Below, piece by piece: positions 40,472-50,042 of a DNA stretch of 64,000 nucleotides (the first letter of the stretch is position 1; each line of letters begins with the position of its first letter). The notes below the pieces were generated by a model. The model did no database searches, was not told the DNA's origin, and saw nothing but the letters and a program-made list of their open reading frames with translations. The position numbers and the translations under genes were made by a program. Source of the stretch: Gracilimonas sp034520725 (GTDB taxonomy: Bacteria; Bacteroidota; Rhodothermia; Balneolales; Balneolaceae); assembly GCA_034520725.1 (NCBI GenBank), contig JAXHNH010000024.1:62001-126000 (forward strand), read 5' to 3'.

Positions 40472-40843
40472 TTAGGTCAGTTCATCGTCTCTGATCAAAA
40501 GCAGAATCGCTGCATGTGGTATGATCAGATACGTTTCATTTTCAAATTCAATTTCGTAGGCTTGATTTTTCAGGAAGATGGCTAAATCACCCTCCATTGC
40601 CTGCATTCCAATGTATTTGGTATTAGTGCTCCCTTTCCATGTTTCTTCAATATCGGTGTTGGGAATAGGATAACCGGGTCCTGTCTTCAGGATATACCCG
40701 CTCTGGATATCCTCCTTTTCCTTCACAGTAGCCGGAAGTACAAGACCGCTCCGCGTATGCGTCTCCATATCGCGGGGCTTGATGAGAACGCGGTCACCAA
40801 CTACGACAAATTTCTCAATTGAGTTCAGATATTCCTGTATCAT
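40472..40843 (-). CDS. GroES-like (Cpn10-fold) protein
   Basis: 123 residues. The Cpn10 pattern is clear: VVGDRVLIKPRD near 15, TRSGLVLPATVKEKE as the mobile-loop region near 30-45, GYILKTGPGYPIP, and EGDLAIFLKNQAYEIEFENE followed by YLIIPHAAILLLI. It is longer than canonical GroES (about 95) through an insertion around 60-80, and no groEL is adjacent. It may be a secondary, non-chaperonin member. A TATCTTTA promoter box lies at 40864-40871 (minus strand). Confidence 0.75.
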   Translation of the reverse strand: MIQEYLNSIEKFVVVGDRVLIKPRDMETHTRSGLVLPATVKEKEDIQSGYILKTGPGYPIPNTDIEETWKGSTNTKYIGMQAMEGDLAIFLKNQAYEIEFENETYLIIPHAAILLLIRDDELT

Positions 40844-40863
40844 GTAACTTCAAAATTTTTGTC

Positions 40864-40871
40864 TAAAGATA
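40864..40871 (-). promoter_or_regulatory. TATCTTTA -7 box upstream of the GroES-like gene
   Basis: Minus-strand TATCTTTA, 20 bases before the ATG, matches TAnnTTTG at seven of eight consensus-defining or free positions. The -33 element is not obvious. Confidence 0.4.
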
Positions 40872-40942
40872 CGGAATTTGAGACTTATGAAAACCGTTAG
40901 AACAGTTCAAATTTCAAACCAAAACGCACTTAATTGCCTGTA

Positions 40943-41806
40943 ATGAATAAGCGTTCTAAAAGCGACCCGATGCACAACAAACTGGTGGTCATCACCGGTG
41001 CCAACTCCGGAATTGGGTATGAGACTACCAAAGCACTGGCACAAAAAGGAGCCTTTATTATTATGGTCTGCCGGAATGAGGATAAGGCAGAATCAGCCCG
41101 AAAGCAGATCATTGAAGAAACAGGTAATTCAGGTTTGGAGATCGTTTTGTGTGACTTTTCCATTCAGTCCGAGATCCATCAAGCTGCTAAAAAGATCAAT
41201 GGCCAATATGAGAAGATCGATGTTCTTATCAATAACCATGGTTTTTTGGCCTCAGAAAAAGAAGAAACAGTAGACGGACTTGAAATGAGCTTTGCCGTCA
41301 ATCATATCGGTTATTTTCTATTCACCAAATTACTGCTCGAAAAGATCAAAGCCGCTGATAGTGGCCGTATTATTAGTGTTGCCTCAGAAGCTCACCGTGC
41401 CGGCACCTTTGATCCCGAGAATATTCAGCTTCGCGAAGGTTATTCACCTTGGAAGGCTTACGGCAACTCCAAGCTATACAACATTCTCTTCACCAAAGAA
41501 CTGGCTGATCGCCTGGTGGATACCAACGTTACAGCCAATTGCCTGCATCCGGGAGTGGTGGCATCAAACTTTGCCCAAAGCGGAAGCTGGATCATGAAAA
41601 CCCTGTTCAACATCGGTAAGCTTTTCTTCATATCTCCTGAAAAAGGAGCTGATACATCGATCTATCTGGCAACCTCACCCGAGGTTGAAGAGACCAATGG
41701 AGCTTATTTCAAAAACAAAAAAGTAGCCACACCTTCTTCCACAGCCCGTGATCCTGAAGCCGCAAAAGAACTGTGGGAGATCAGCGAAAAACTTTGCTGC
41801 GTTTAA
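40943..41806 (+). CDS. Short-chain dehydrogenase/reductase (retinol-dehydrogenase-like)
   Basis: About 287 residues from ATG 40943; ATG 40970 is an alternative start. The Rossmann cofactor motif TGANSGIGYE is near residue 17. NNHG replaces the usual NNAG near 95, the catalytic Ser is in ISVASEAHRAG, and Y-x-x-x-K is in KAYGNSKLYN near 175. The R in VCRNEDKA after beta-2 suggests NADP(H) preference. The closest general class is the RDH11/14-like classical SDRs that reduce lipophilic aldehydes or ketones. It stands alone on the plus strand. Confidence 0.85.
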   Translation: MNKRSKSDPMHNKLVVITGANSGIGYETTKALAQKGAFIIMVCRNEDKAESARKQIIEETGNSGLEIVLCDFSIQSEIHQAAKKINGQYEKIDVLINNHGFLASEKEETVDGLEMSFAVNHIGYFLFTKLLLEKIKAADSGRIISVASEAHRAGTFDPENIQLREGYSPWKAYGNSKLYNILFTKELADRLVDTNVTANCLHPGVVASNFAQSGSWIMKTLFNIGKLFFISPEKGADTSIYLATSPEVEETNGAYFKNKKVATPSSTARDPEAAKELWEISEKLCCV

Positions 41807-41820
41807 AGCTTTATATCAGC

Positions 41821-42024
41821 TCAACGAAAATTCACCTTGGTTACAATTATACCAACCAACATAACTACCGCTGATATGATGATATGATTATAATCTCCGG
41901 TACTGATCGCAAAATCTGCTCCGAATGCTTCAAATGATTCAGATTCTTCATAATATTGCCATCCATAATAGATGATACCCAAAACGCCCCCAATGGTCAG
42001 TATTCTTCCTATTGATTCTTTCAT
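41821..42024 (-). CDS. Small membrane protein, 67 residues
   Basis: Two hydrophobic segments (ILTIGGVLGIIYYGW and IIISAVVMLVGIIVTKV) separated by an acidic loop (EESESFEAF). No family is recognised. It converges on the SDR gene with 14 bases between stops. Coding-like composition and a plausible start support it, but small size limits confidence. Confidence 0.5.
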   Translation of the reverse strand: MKESIGRILTIGGVLGIIYYGWQYYEESESFEAFGADFAISTGDYNHIIISAVVMLVGIIVTKVNFR

Positions 42025-42125
42025 AATACTCCGAATTTTATTCTGTTTTCTTTATTAAACCCGTCTCAGAATACTTTGTTTCGGTAAAAAATTCAATTAA
42101 AGCTTTATAAATAATATAACTTCAC

Positions 42126-42153
42126 ATAAAAAAGCCCTCACATAATGTAAGGG
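42126..42153 (-). terminator. Terminator after the DUF411 gene
   Basis: On the minus strand AGCCCTTAC ATTAT GTGAGGGCT is followed by T6, about 50 bases after the DUF411 stop. Confidence 0.75.
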
Positions 42154-42200
42154 CTCATCTAAAAGTCTTTATAAATACCTACTGAAACTTTAAAAATAGC

Positions 42201-42680
42201 TTAGTGGGAGGAGTAAACGCTGGTTGATCCGTCGTTATGAACAAGAAGCACATCATAGCTTTCAGGGGCCCGACCCGGTGTTTCCATTCCCGGTGATCCG
42301 ATCGGCATACCCGGCACGGCAAGTCCAATAGCATCAGGTTTTTCTCTGAGCATACGTTCTACATCGGCTCGTGGCACGTGACCTTCCACCACATATCCTT
42401 CTACGATTGCCGTATGGCAGGAAGCCAGCTCTCTGGTGATTCCGTTATCACGTTTGACCTGCATCAGAACGGGAACCGGAACTTCTTCCACGGCAAAATC
42501 ACCCTCATGCATGTGATCTCCCCATTTAGTACAGCATTCACAACCTGCGTTTTTATACATTACTACTTCGGTGCCACTGGTAAAAAGGTCACTGGGCGAT
42601 TCATTGCCCGGCCAGAATAAAAAGGCCGCCACACCGGCTGTTATCAGTAAACCAAGGATCAGGATCTTGTTATTGCTCAT
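42201..42680 (-). CDS. DUF411 metal-binding protein
   Basis: 159 residues with an N-terminal membrane anchor or signal helix (ILILGLLITAGVAAFLFWPG). The DUF411 signature is present: YKNAGCECCTKWGDHM (Cys cluster at about 47-50), then ASCHTAIVEGYVVEGHVPRADV and GLAVPGMPIGSPGMETPG. DUF411 proteins accompany copper-resistance genes and probably bind Cu(I) in the periplasm. It lies upstream, in sequence order, of the CopA gene on the same strand. A TATCTTTA box at about 42715-42722 may be its promoter. Confidence 0.85.
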   Translation of the reverse strand: MSNNKILILGLLITAGVAAFLFWPGNESPSDLFTSGTEVVMYKNAGCECCTKWGDHMHEGDFAVEEVPVPVLMQVKRDNGITRELASCHTAIVEGYVVEGHVPRADVERMLREKPDAIGLAVPGMPIGSPGMETPGRAPESYDVLLVHNDGSTSVYSSH

Positions 42681-42982
42681 AGCTCTAATAAATAAAATTT
42701 TTGAATAGGATTTCGCTAAAGATAACCTTCTTGCAGTAAATTTGTTTTATGCTGAATTATGAAAGTTTGTTAGGGTGATTTTCGTTCAGTAGTGTTCTAA
42801 ATAGAGTACATATTGAATGGCAAGAGGCGGAGCCTCAGTGTTGCATTCCGGAGCAGAGCGCCGGAACGAGAACAAGAGCAAAGTCTCCGACTTACAATAA
42901 GAAAAATCAACTAATTTTTGTTATTCGTTAATGGTGTAATGGTTAATCTAATACCTATTAACGATTATACCATTAAGCAAGC
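42681..42982. other. Intergenic region with REP-like palindrome
   Basis: No gene. A hairpin-forming segment (TTCCGGAGCAGAGCGCCGGAA, about 42856-42877), with GGCGGAGCCTC just before it, is a member of the REP-like set in this window. The rest is AT-rich. Confidence 0.5.
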
Positions 42983-45250
42983 CTAATCCAGCTCTGCCTT
43001 TCCCAACCGCTTGGAGTTGAGTACCACATTAATGGAACTGAAGGCCATGGCCGCCTCAGCCAGTAAGGGATGCAGCATACCCACCACGGCCAATGGGATC
43101 ATGATCAGGTTATAGAAAAAGGCCCAGAACAGGTTCTGTTTGATCTTGGTGAAGGTGGCTTTACTGAGATTTATCGCTCGTAAAACCCCGGGCAGGTCGC
43201 CTTTCACTAGTACAATATCGCCGGATTCAATAGCCACATCGGTTCCTGTTCCGATGGCAATACCGACATCCGCCAAAGTTAGCGCCGGGGCATCATTGAT
43301 GCCGTCTCCTACCATGGCTACCACCTTTCCGGTTTGCTGCAGTTTCTTGATCTCATCCGATTTCTGATCCGGCAATACTTCGGCTATCACCTCATCGATA
43401 CCCACCTTATCGGCGATGGCCCGACCGGTCTTGGCATTATCGCCGGTCAGCATGATGGTTTTCAATCCCAGTTTCCGGAATTCGCTAATGGCCTCCCGGC
43501 TGTCTGACTTCACCTCATCGGCTATACCCAGAATACCCAACAGGTTGCCGGACTGACTAACATAAACCACTGTTTTAGCCTCTTCCTCAAGTTGTTGCTT
43601 TTGCTGAGTTCTCTCTTCAGTGATCTCAGCTCCCAATTCTTCCATCAGTGAAGCTGTTCCAATTCCGACCGCACCATCACCCACAATAGCTTTCACCCCT
43701 TTTCCGGTGATACTTTCAAAACCGATCGATTTCTTCAATTCGATATCTCTTTCTGAAGCTGCATTGACTACGGCCCGGGCAAGCGGATGCTCCGAATTAT
43801 TTTCAACGGAAGCAGCCAGATTCAGTAGTTCCTCCTCAGAAATATCTCCAAAGGAGATCACATCAGTCACTTCCGGTTTTCCCTTGGTGATGGTGCCCGT
43901 TTTATCCAGCACGATGGTATCCACATCCTTCATCCGCTGTATGGCTTCTCCCTTACGGATCAAGATCCCATTTTCGGCTCCAAGTCCTGAACCGACCATG
44001 AGAGCTGTTGGTGTGGCCAGACCCAGTGCACACGGACAGGCTATGACCAGCACCGCGATCATCGCGTAAAAAGCCAGGGCTGTGGAACCCAGATCAGGAT
44101 TCACCCACGGAATAAAATCAGAAGCCCAAACTACAAGACCACCAAAAAAGTCCGGAAACACCAGCCAGGCCGTCAGGGTTGAAAGTGCCAGCAAAAGCAC
44201 CACCGGCACAAAAACGTTGGTCACCCGGTCGGCAAAATCCTGTATCGGGATCCTGGAGCCCTGAGCTTCTTCCACCATTTTGATCACTTGATTCAGAAAA
44301 GTGTCCTTACCGACCTTGGTGGCTTTCACTTTAAGCACGCCATTAGTGTTCAAAGTGGCCCCGATGACCTCATCGCCTTCGGTTTTCTCCACCGGCATGG
44401 ATTCCCCCGTAGCAATAGATTCATCCACACTGCTCTCACCTTCCAGCACTTCCCCATCAGTCGGGATCTTTTCTCCCGGGCGAACCAGCATCACGTCACC
44501 GATCTTAAGTTTGTTAACCGGAATCTTGATTTCTTCCCCATCTCTGATAACCGATGCTTCCTTGGCACCCAGCGTCAACAGTTTTCGAATGGCTTGAGAG
44601 GCACTGCCTTTGGCTTTGGTCTCGATATACCGGCCGGTGAGGTGGAAGGCCATGATCATACCGCCTATCATAGCGAAGCTGTGGAAATCGGCCCCGATCC
44701 CAAAGGCATGCAGCAGTTTTACAAAGCCGGTGGATAGGGCTGCCAGAGAGCCCATCGCGATCAGCACGTCCATATTTGGGCTCAGGTTTTTGGTTGACCT
44801 CCACGCACTTTTCAGGGTTTCCAATCCCGGGACAAAAATGGCAAAACCTGCCAACAGGATCATTCCGGATTCCATCCCTATCATACCGAACAACATATAA
44901 TCGGCGATCCACATAGGCAGCATCCATGCCAGCATAATGATGGTTGGAACCCACGACCATATCATATTTTTTCGGGCCGTATCCAGTTTCTTTTGTTCCC
45001 GTTCCTCAGCCTGTTTGGCTTTGTCTTCTGTTTCCTCTGAATGTTGGCGCACCAACGTAAAGCCTGCCCTGGTGACAGCCTCATCAAAGGTCTCTATGGG
45101 GATATCGCCCTCATACTCTACCGTGGCAGATTCCGTAGCCAGATTTACCTGTGCGGATTCCACTCCTTCCAGGGCTTCCAGCTGTTTATCTACAGCATTG
45201 ACGCAACCGGCACAATGCATACCATCAATTTGGAACGTGGTTTTTTTCAT
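42983..45250 (-). CDS. copA: Copper-translocating P1B-type ATPase
   Basis: 755 residues with one N-terminal heavy-metal domain (GMHCAGC, about 11-16) and eight predicted helices. The metal-gate motif ACPCALGLATPTA is at about 405, the phosphorylation site DKTGTITKGKP at about 448, the HP motif EHPLARAV at about 490, TGDNAKTGRA at about 605 and GDGINDAPALT at about 650. The CPC motif with N-terminal HMA indicates Cu(I) export from the cytoplasm. Length is slightly shorter than two-HMA forms. The separate CopZ-like protein at 45488 probably delivers copper to it. Confidence 0.93.
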   Translation of the reverse strand: MKKTTFQIDGMHCAGCVNAVDKQLEALEGVESAQVNLATESATVEYEGDIPIETFDEAVTRAGFTLVRQHSEETEDKAKQAEEREQKKLDTARKNMIWSWVPTIIMLAWMLPMWIADYMLFGMIGMESGMILLAGFAIFVPGLETLKSAWRSTKNLSPNMDVLIAMGSLAALSTGFVKLLHAFGIGADFHSFAMIGGMIMAFHLTGRYIETKAKGSASQAIRKLLTLGAKEASVIRDGEEIKIPVNKLKIGDVMLVRPGEKIPTDGEVLEGESSVDESIATGESMPVEKTEGDEVIGATLNTNGVLKVKATKVGKDTFLNQVIKMVEEAQGSRIPIQDFADRVTNVFVPVVLLLALSTLTAWLVFPDFFGGLVVWASDFIPWVNPDLGSTALAFYAMIAVLVIACPCALGLATPTALMVGSGLGAENGILIRKGEAIQRMKDVDTIVLDKTGTITKGKPEVTDVISFGDISEEELLNLAASVENNSEHPLARAVVNAASERDIELKKSIGFESITGKGVKAIVGDGAVGIGTASLMEELGAEITEERTQQKQQLEEEAKTVVYVSQSGNLLGILGIADEVKSDSREAISEFRKLGLKTIMLTGDNAKTGRAIADKVGIDEVIAEVLPDQKSDEIKKLQQTGKVVAMVGDGINDAPALTLADVGIAIGTGTDVAIESGDIVLVKGDLPGVLRAINLSKATFTKIKQNLFWAFFYNLIMIPLAVVGMLHPLLAEAAMAFSSINVVLNSKRLGKAELD

Positions 45251-45297
45251 GGGTAATAGATTTATGAGATTTATTTAAGCTTCTTAGTCATCAATTC

Positions 45298-45347
45298 GGA
45301 CCGGAGATCCGGGCATGCGTTCCCAACCCTGAGGTTGGGAACGAGTA
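45298..45347 (+). repeat. Intergenic double-hairpin repeat, copy 1
   Basis: GGACCGGAGATCCGG, then GCATGC, then GTTCCCAACC-CTGA-GGTTGGGAAC and GAG. Two adjacent palindromes. Copy 2 is at 45893-45938 in the same orientation; the two lie either side of the CopZ-like gene. Confidence 0.6.
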
Positions 45348-45379
45348 TTATTAAGCCAATACATTTTTATTTGGTCATT

Positions 45380-45401
45380 CCCGCGCAGGCGGGAATCCAA
45401 T
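45380..45401. repeat. REP-like palindrome ATTCCCGC-GCAG-GCGGGAAT
   Basis: A short perfect palindrome 30 bases after the double-hairpin repeat. It may double as a transcription terminator after the CopZ-like gene. Confidence 0.5.
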
Positions 45402-45487
45402 AGATAGCACTTATTCAACAGTTGAATTATATCCACCTATTAGATTTCAGGCATTCGCCATAAAATGACTTTAAATTGCCTCTGAAG

Positions 45488-45706
45488 TTATTTCGAAACA
45501 CCCGTCATCTGGTAACCGGCCTCTTCCACGGCCTTTTTGAAGTCTTCTTCTTTCACTTCATTCTCATCATAATCTACTTCAGCGATGCCCTTTTCTAAAT
45601 TAGCGATCGCGGTTTTAACTCCGGGCAGTGCCGCAAGGGTATTCTCTATCGTGTTCACGCATCCGGAACATCCCATTCCGTCAATATTCAAAGTTATGGA
45701 TCTCAT
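45488..45706 (-). CDS. Heavy-metal-associated domain protein (CopZ-like copper chaperone)
   Basis: 72 residues, a single HMA ferredoxin-like domain. The metal motif is GMGCSGC in the first loop, followed by VNTIENTLAALPGVKTAIANL and a closing EAGYQM. It should carry Cu(I) in the cytoplasm to the CopA pump encoded 240 bases away on the same strand. A perfect TATCTTTG box at 45740-45747 (minus strand) lies 34 bases before the ATG. Confidence 0.88.
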   Translation of the reverse strand: MRSITLNIDGMGCSGCVNTIENTLAALPGVKTAIANLEKGIAEVDYDENEVKEEDFKKAVEEAGYQMTGVSK

Positions 45707-45739
45707 GGTGTTTCTTGTTTTTGAGTGTTTATTTCAAAT

Positions 45740-45747
45740 CAAAGATA
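45740..45747 (-). promoter_or_regulatory. TATCTTTG -7 box upstream of the CopZ-like gene
   Basis: A perfect match to TAnnTTTG on the minus strand, 34 bases before the ATG. The -33 region (TTT about 20 bases upstream) is weak. Confidence 0.45.
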
Positions 45748-45892
45748 CAGAAGCTGTTATAATCATAAATGCTGAATCTGTACTCATGTTTATCAAATTT
45801 TGTCTGTAGATATGTTTTTTTAAAACTGTGTTCTAATTTCCAGATTTTCTTTATTTATAGATTATTGTGCTTTATAAAGGATTCTACTTGGA

Positions 45893-45938
45893 CCGGAGGT
45901 CCGGGTATGCATTCCTAACCGGGTGGTTGGGAATGAGT
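45893..45938 (+). repeat. Intergenic double-hairpin repeat, copy 2
   Basis: GGACCGGAGGTCCGG, GTATGC, ATTCCTAACC-GGGT-GGTTGGGAAT, GAG. It matches copy 1 with compensating changes in the stem (C/T against G/A), so the hairpin is conserved rather than the sequence. Confidence 0.6.
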
Positions 45939-45954
45939 TAAAATATTTACCATC

Positions 45955-46371
45955 ATGAGAAACCTTTTTTTACTTACTGTAACCATAATGTTTGTAACAC
46001 TACAAAGTGGTTATCCACAATCAAATTATTGCCCCCAAAGTTTAGAAGAAGCAGAAAATGCACTTTTCAAATTTCTTCAAACAGAAGCTCAAATAGAATC
46101 TCTTGAAAATTTATTGAAAATTAATTTTGCAAAAAACCCTAAAGATAAAGTGCGCCCATTAACGGATGAGACTGACAAAGTTATTTGCCAGTTATTAAAA
46201 TCTAACTTGCATTGGCTGAGTGATTATAAATCTTACTCTTTTTATACTCTAAATGACAATTACTTTATAGTACTCTATAAATTAGATACCGAAAACAATT
46301 TTGAGCTCATCGAAATACCGATAATTAATAAAGAGTATATGGCTGTCGGAAGTTTTATAAGTAATTACTAA
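45955..46371 (+). CDS. Secreted hypothetical protein, 138 residues
   Basis: A signal peptide (LFLLTVTIMFVTLQSGYPQ) precedes a helical part (SLEEAENALFKFLQTEAQIE) and a beta-strand end (FYTLNDNYFIVLYKLD). There are two cysteines after the signal (NYCPQ, VICQLL). No family is recognised. It is the first of three small exported-protein genes on the plus strand, 12 bases before the next. All three are AT-rich compared with neighbours. Confidence 0.6.
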   Translation: MRNLFLLTVTIMFVTLQSGYPQSNYCPQSLEEAENALFKFLQTEAQIESLENLLKINFAKNPKDKVRPLTDETDKVICQLLKSNLHWLSDYKSYSFYTLNDNYFIVLYKLDTENNFELIEIPIINKEYMAVGSFISNY

Positions 46372-46383
46372 CCTTTTATTCAT

Positions 46384-46977
46384 ATGAATGATATCAAAAC
46401 AGTTTTACTGTCTGGATTATTATTAATTCTCTTTTTTCAGGGGTGCACCGATGATTCAAGATTATCTAAAGAAAACGATATTGTTATAGCTTTTGCAGAG
46501 GAAATGCTAAACCCAGACGATAAGGTCTTTGCCAGATACAGAGAAAATATTGATATATACAAACGCCTTCTAGACTTTCCACTTTCTGCACAAAAGATTC
46601 AGACTTCCTTTGATTGGAAAAACCACTCTAATAATATTGAAATGCTGGTTAGTACAATTGAGATAGATGAGTGGAATAATCAGATTGAAAAGTATAAACC
46701 AGGAAAAATTGAGGCTAACATAGATACTTCAAGAATTGAAAGAGAATTCAGAAGTTCTGGGGGTTATTTTTCTGATGATAAATTTATTCCGGATCCACTT
46801 AATGTTAAGGGGAAAACTTACATAATAAGCCGTCCGATAGTTGGAAACAGATTCGCTTTAATCTTTTATGATCTTTCGTATGAGTTAAATAGCTTATCCG
46901 GAGGAGGTATCATACTTAACCTTCGAAATAATGAATGGGTAATTATTGGTACTAAAACATTTGTCTCTACGCCTTGA
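46384..46977 (+). CDS. Lipoprotein, 197 residues, first of a related pair
   Basis: Lipobox LILFFQGC (Cys about 22). The body is of unknown family and contains IDEWNNQIEKYKPGKIE at about 98, closely like TNWNNKIENYKSGRFE in the next gene. Both end with a beta-rich half closed by an N-x-E-W/T-W-N-E segment. I infer tandem paralogues by duplication. Together with the preceding gene it probably forms one transcript. Confidence 0.65.
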   Translation: MNDIKTVLLSGLLLILFFQGCTDDSRLSKENDIVIAFAEEMLNPDDKVFARYRENIDIYKRLLDFPLSAQKIQTSFDWKNHSNNIEMLVSTIEIDEWNNQIEKYKPGKIEANIDTSRIEREFRSSGGYFSDDKFIPDPLNVKGKTYIISRPIVGNRFALIFYDLSYELNSLSGGGIILNLRNNEWVIIGTKTFVSTP

Positions 46978-47084
46978 CACATTTACATAAAGATCTTCAG
47001 CATGCTTCTATCAATTATATACTTAGATTGATTTATTAATTAAAGTAAATCAAGTTGAATACATATCATTTAAGTGAGGTGGAA

Positions 47085-47684
47085 ATGCAAAGAACACAAC
47101 AACTTCTAACTTTAACTAGTCTTGTATTCCTGTTATCTATTTCAATCATTTTGCATGGTTGTCAACAAAGCGAGGCGCCAGAAGAGACAAATGAAATTTT
47201 AGTTGATATCATTAAGAATACTAATGAAAAAATATTAGTAAATATTGAGATGGCTAGTAATCTTGAGGAGAAGTTTCAAGTCCCACTAGATCTGGACAAA
47301 TTTATGACCCCTCCTTTTTTCAGTGATTACAGGAATGATATCAATTCTATTATTTCAGAATCTGATATAACGAACTGGAACAATAAGATCGAAAATTACA
47401 AGAGCGGTAGATTTGAAATTACGAAGTTAGCAAACTTACCTATATACGACCCACAAACAGGAACGGTTTTAAATTCAAATGATCCAATATCTGAATTTGA
47501 AAAATTTGCAACCTTTTCACCACCTTTTTTAAGCACCTCTAATGATAAAGCACTGATATATGTTAAATTTCTAAATCACCCTGACTTCAAAAGTCCTGAG
47601 AATTCATTCTTATTAATACTTAGAAAACAAAACGGCACATGGAATGAAGTCTATCGCAAGTTAATGGTCGTAACAACATCGTAA
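47085..47684 (+). CDS. Lipoprotein, about 199 residues, second of a related pair
   Basis: ATG 47085 is preferred over 47055 because it places a short basic start before the signal helix (LVFLLSISIILHGC, lipobox L-H-G-C). The central WNNKIENYKSGRFE and the ending NGTWNEVYRKLMVV parallel the preceding protein. Family unknown. AT-rich. Confidence 0.6.
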   Translation: MQRTQQLLTLTSLVFLLSISIILHGCQQSEAPEETNEILVDIIKNTNEKILVNIEMASNLEEKFQVPLDLDKFMTPPFFSDYRNDINSIISESDITNWNNKIENYKSGRFEITKLANLPIYDPQTGTVLNSNDPISEFEKFATFSPPFLSTSNDKALIYVKFLNHPDFKSPENSFLLILRKQNGTWNEVYRKLMVVTTS

Positions 47685-47826
47685 TTTCTGATCGCTGACA
47701 CCTCTTAAGAAAGCTGAGTAAATAGCGCCATAGATCAAACTGATGAAACCAACTTTTTCAATATTTCTCCCCCAAAGTTTTTATTCTCTCATCCTCCATT
47801 AGTCAATTCAGAATCATCAAGATCCT

Positions 47827-49896
47827 ATGAAGTATTTATTTACTGCTTTATTACTGCTATCGTTTATTGGTACCGACCTCAGTGCTCAGGCCCAACAGTT
47901 TCCGGAAGAATTAACCTTGAAGAATATTTTTCATGAGCCGTTTATCCCGGGTACCCGACCTTCTTTTTCACATTATTCACCGGATGGCAAGACCATTTAC
48001 TTCAGCTGGAGTGATTCCGCTACCTCAGACCAGGATCTCTTTCAGGTTGGCTTGAGCGGCAAGAATCAAAAGGAAGCCCCGGAGGATGTTGTTCGCAATT
48101 ATGAATTATCTCCGGATAAAAAGCATGTTCTATACACGAAAGATGGAGATCTGATCCTGGCCAACTCAAAGTTTGAGGATCAAAGAGTGATCGTGGCTTC
48201 CAAGGGATATGACTATAATCCGGTATGGAATCAGGATGGCAGCCAGTTCGCTTTTGTTCAAAACGGAGACGTCTGGATCTCCGGTGTTGAAGATGCCTTC
48301 ATCAAACAGATCACCGCTAAAGAAGAGGATGAACCCAGCTACAGCGTGTCAGGTTGGGCCGGTAATAAGTTATTACTCAGTCAGTTTGATAACTCCGATA
48401 ACAAAGAGTACTTCTTCCCGGAATACGCCGGACAGTATGTGGAAACGGGAGCCACCCGCAGAGGGATCCCAAACAGGATCTTTTCCGTAGCACCCGTTGA
48501 CAGTGGTGATGTTGAAGTGGTACTGGAGCACCGCGGCTACGTGAATGCCGACATCAGCGCAAATGGTCAACATTTTGCCCTCGATATCATAGATGCGCCC
48601 ATGAAAAAGCGCCAGGATCGAAGTATTCAGTACAGCAGATCTCAGCTCCAGTGTCCTTTTCGAGGATTCCACGAAAGGCTGGCTGTACGGCACCAACATG
48701 GAATTTGCCCCGGCTACGGAGCGACTCATGTTTCAGAGCGAACGGGATGGGTGGAATCATATCTATACTGTTAATCCCGACGGAACCGGATTTGAACAGC
48801 ATACTTTTGGCGAGTACGATATCCGCTGGGCAAGATGGCTTGATGAAAGAACCATTGCCATGGCCACCAATGAAATGGATCCCGGTGAAGTACAGATCTA
48901 CAAACTCGATATCATCAGAAACCTACCAACCAAACTGACTTCCGCCGTAGGCTACCGTCAGGATTTCAATCTCAGCAGCGATCGCCGATACATCGTGTAT
49001 AGCAAGACCTATTTCAACGAACCCTTTGACCTGTATATGGTAGACACCAGGATCCCACAAAGGGAAATCCAGCTTACGAACTCTGTCCCAGAATCATTTG
49101 ATGAATATGACTGGCAGAAAGAAGATTATGTGCAGTTTACCGGGCGGGATGGTGAAACCAAATTATCCATGTCTGTACTGAAACCGGAACGCAGAAATCC
49201 GAAGGCAATCCGGTGGTTGTGTTTGTTCACGGTGCCGGCTCTCTGCAAAATGTATACAAAGGCTGGTCTAACAGCTACTGGCGCGAATACATGTTTCATC
49301 AGTTCCTGACACATCAGGGGTATTATGTGATCGAAGTTGATTACCGCCACAGTACCGGATACGGCCGGAAATTCCGTGAGGATGTGACCAACTGGATGGG
49401 CAAATATGAGACCGAAGATATCGAAGACGGGCTCGCTTTCCTCGCTGATAATTACGACAAAGCCGATACCTCTCGCGTTGGAATTTATGGTGGAAGTTAT
49501 GGCGGCTTCATGGCCCTTTATGCCGTAGGTGTATCTCCCGAACATTTTGATGCCGCTGCCGGCCTTACGCTCCGTGACCAACTGGGAAAACTACTTCTAC
49601 GCCAATCCCTGGTACACCCTGCCCCGGCTTGGCGACCCCGAAGAATTTCCGGAGCATTATGAACGCAGTAATCCTCTTACTTATGCCGATTCTCTGCAGC
49701 AGCCCGTTCTTCTTCTACACGGCTTGATCGATAACAATGTGGGCTTTCAGGATGCCGTACAGTATATCGAGCGACTCGTACAGTCCGGAAATGAAGAATT
49801 TCGAGATGATGATGTATCCCACCGAGCGACACAGTTTCCGCGATGAGAGATGCCTGGTATGATGAGTATCGCCGTATCTATCAATTCTTTGAATAA
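47827..49896 (+). CDS. S9 family (prolyl oligopeptidase/DPP-like) serine peptidase, frameshifted
   Basis: About 690 residues when joined. A signal peptide (LFTALLLLSFIGTDLSAQ) precedes a beta-propeller with PD40-like repeats (SHYSPDGKTIYFSW, ISANGQHFALDI, MFQSERDGWNHIYTV). The catalytic alpha/beta-hydrolase domain follows: nucleophile Ser in GIYGGSYGGFMALY (about 49484-49520), Asp in LLHGLIDNNV (about 49720), and His in a broken T-E-R-H-S-F-R segment (about 49825). It is an exported peptidase acting on oligopeptides. Breaks are near 48650, 49195, 49565 and 49800. Confidence 0.8.
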
Positions 49897-50042
49897 GCAT
49901 TTGAAGGAAGATAAGTAGATTTTTAGGGATAAGTATGTGAAATAAAGGAACGCAGTTCCTGACTTTAAGGTACCTGTATCTAGAAGCCTGCTTTCCGTCA
50001 TTCTTGATAACACCACTGTAATAACTAAAAACCCAGTCATTC

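Noticed and set aside
43140..45278. Long plus-strand frames opposite copA
   Set aside because: Shadows caused by the codon bias of CopA; no start signals or domains.
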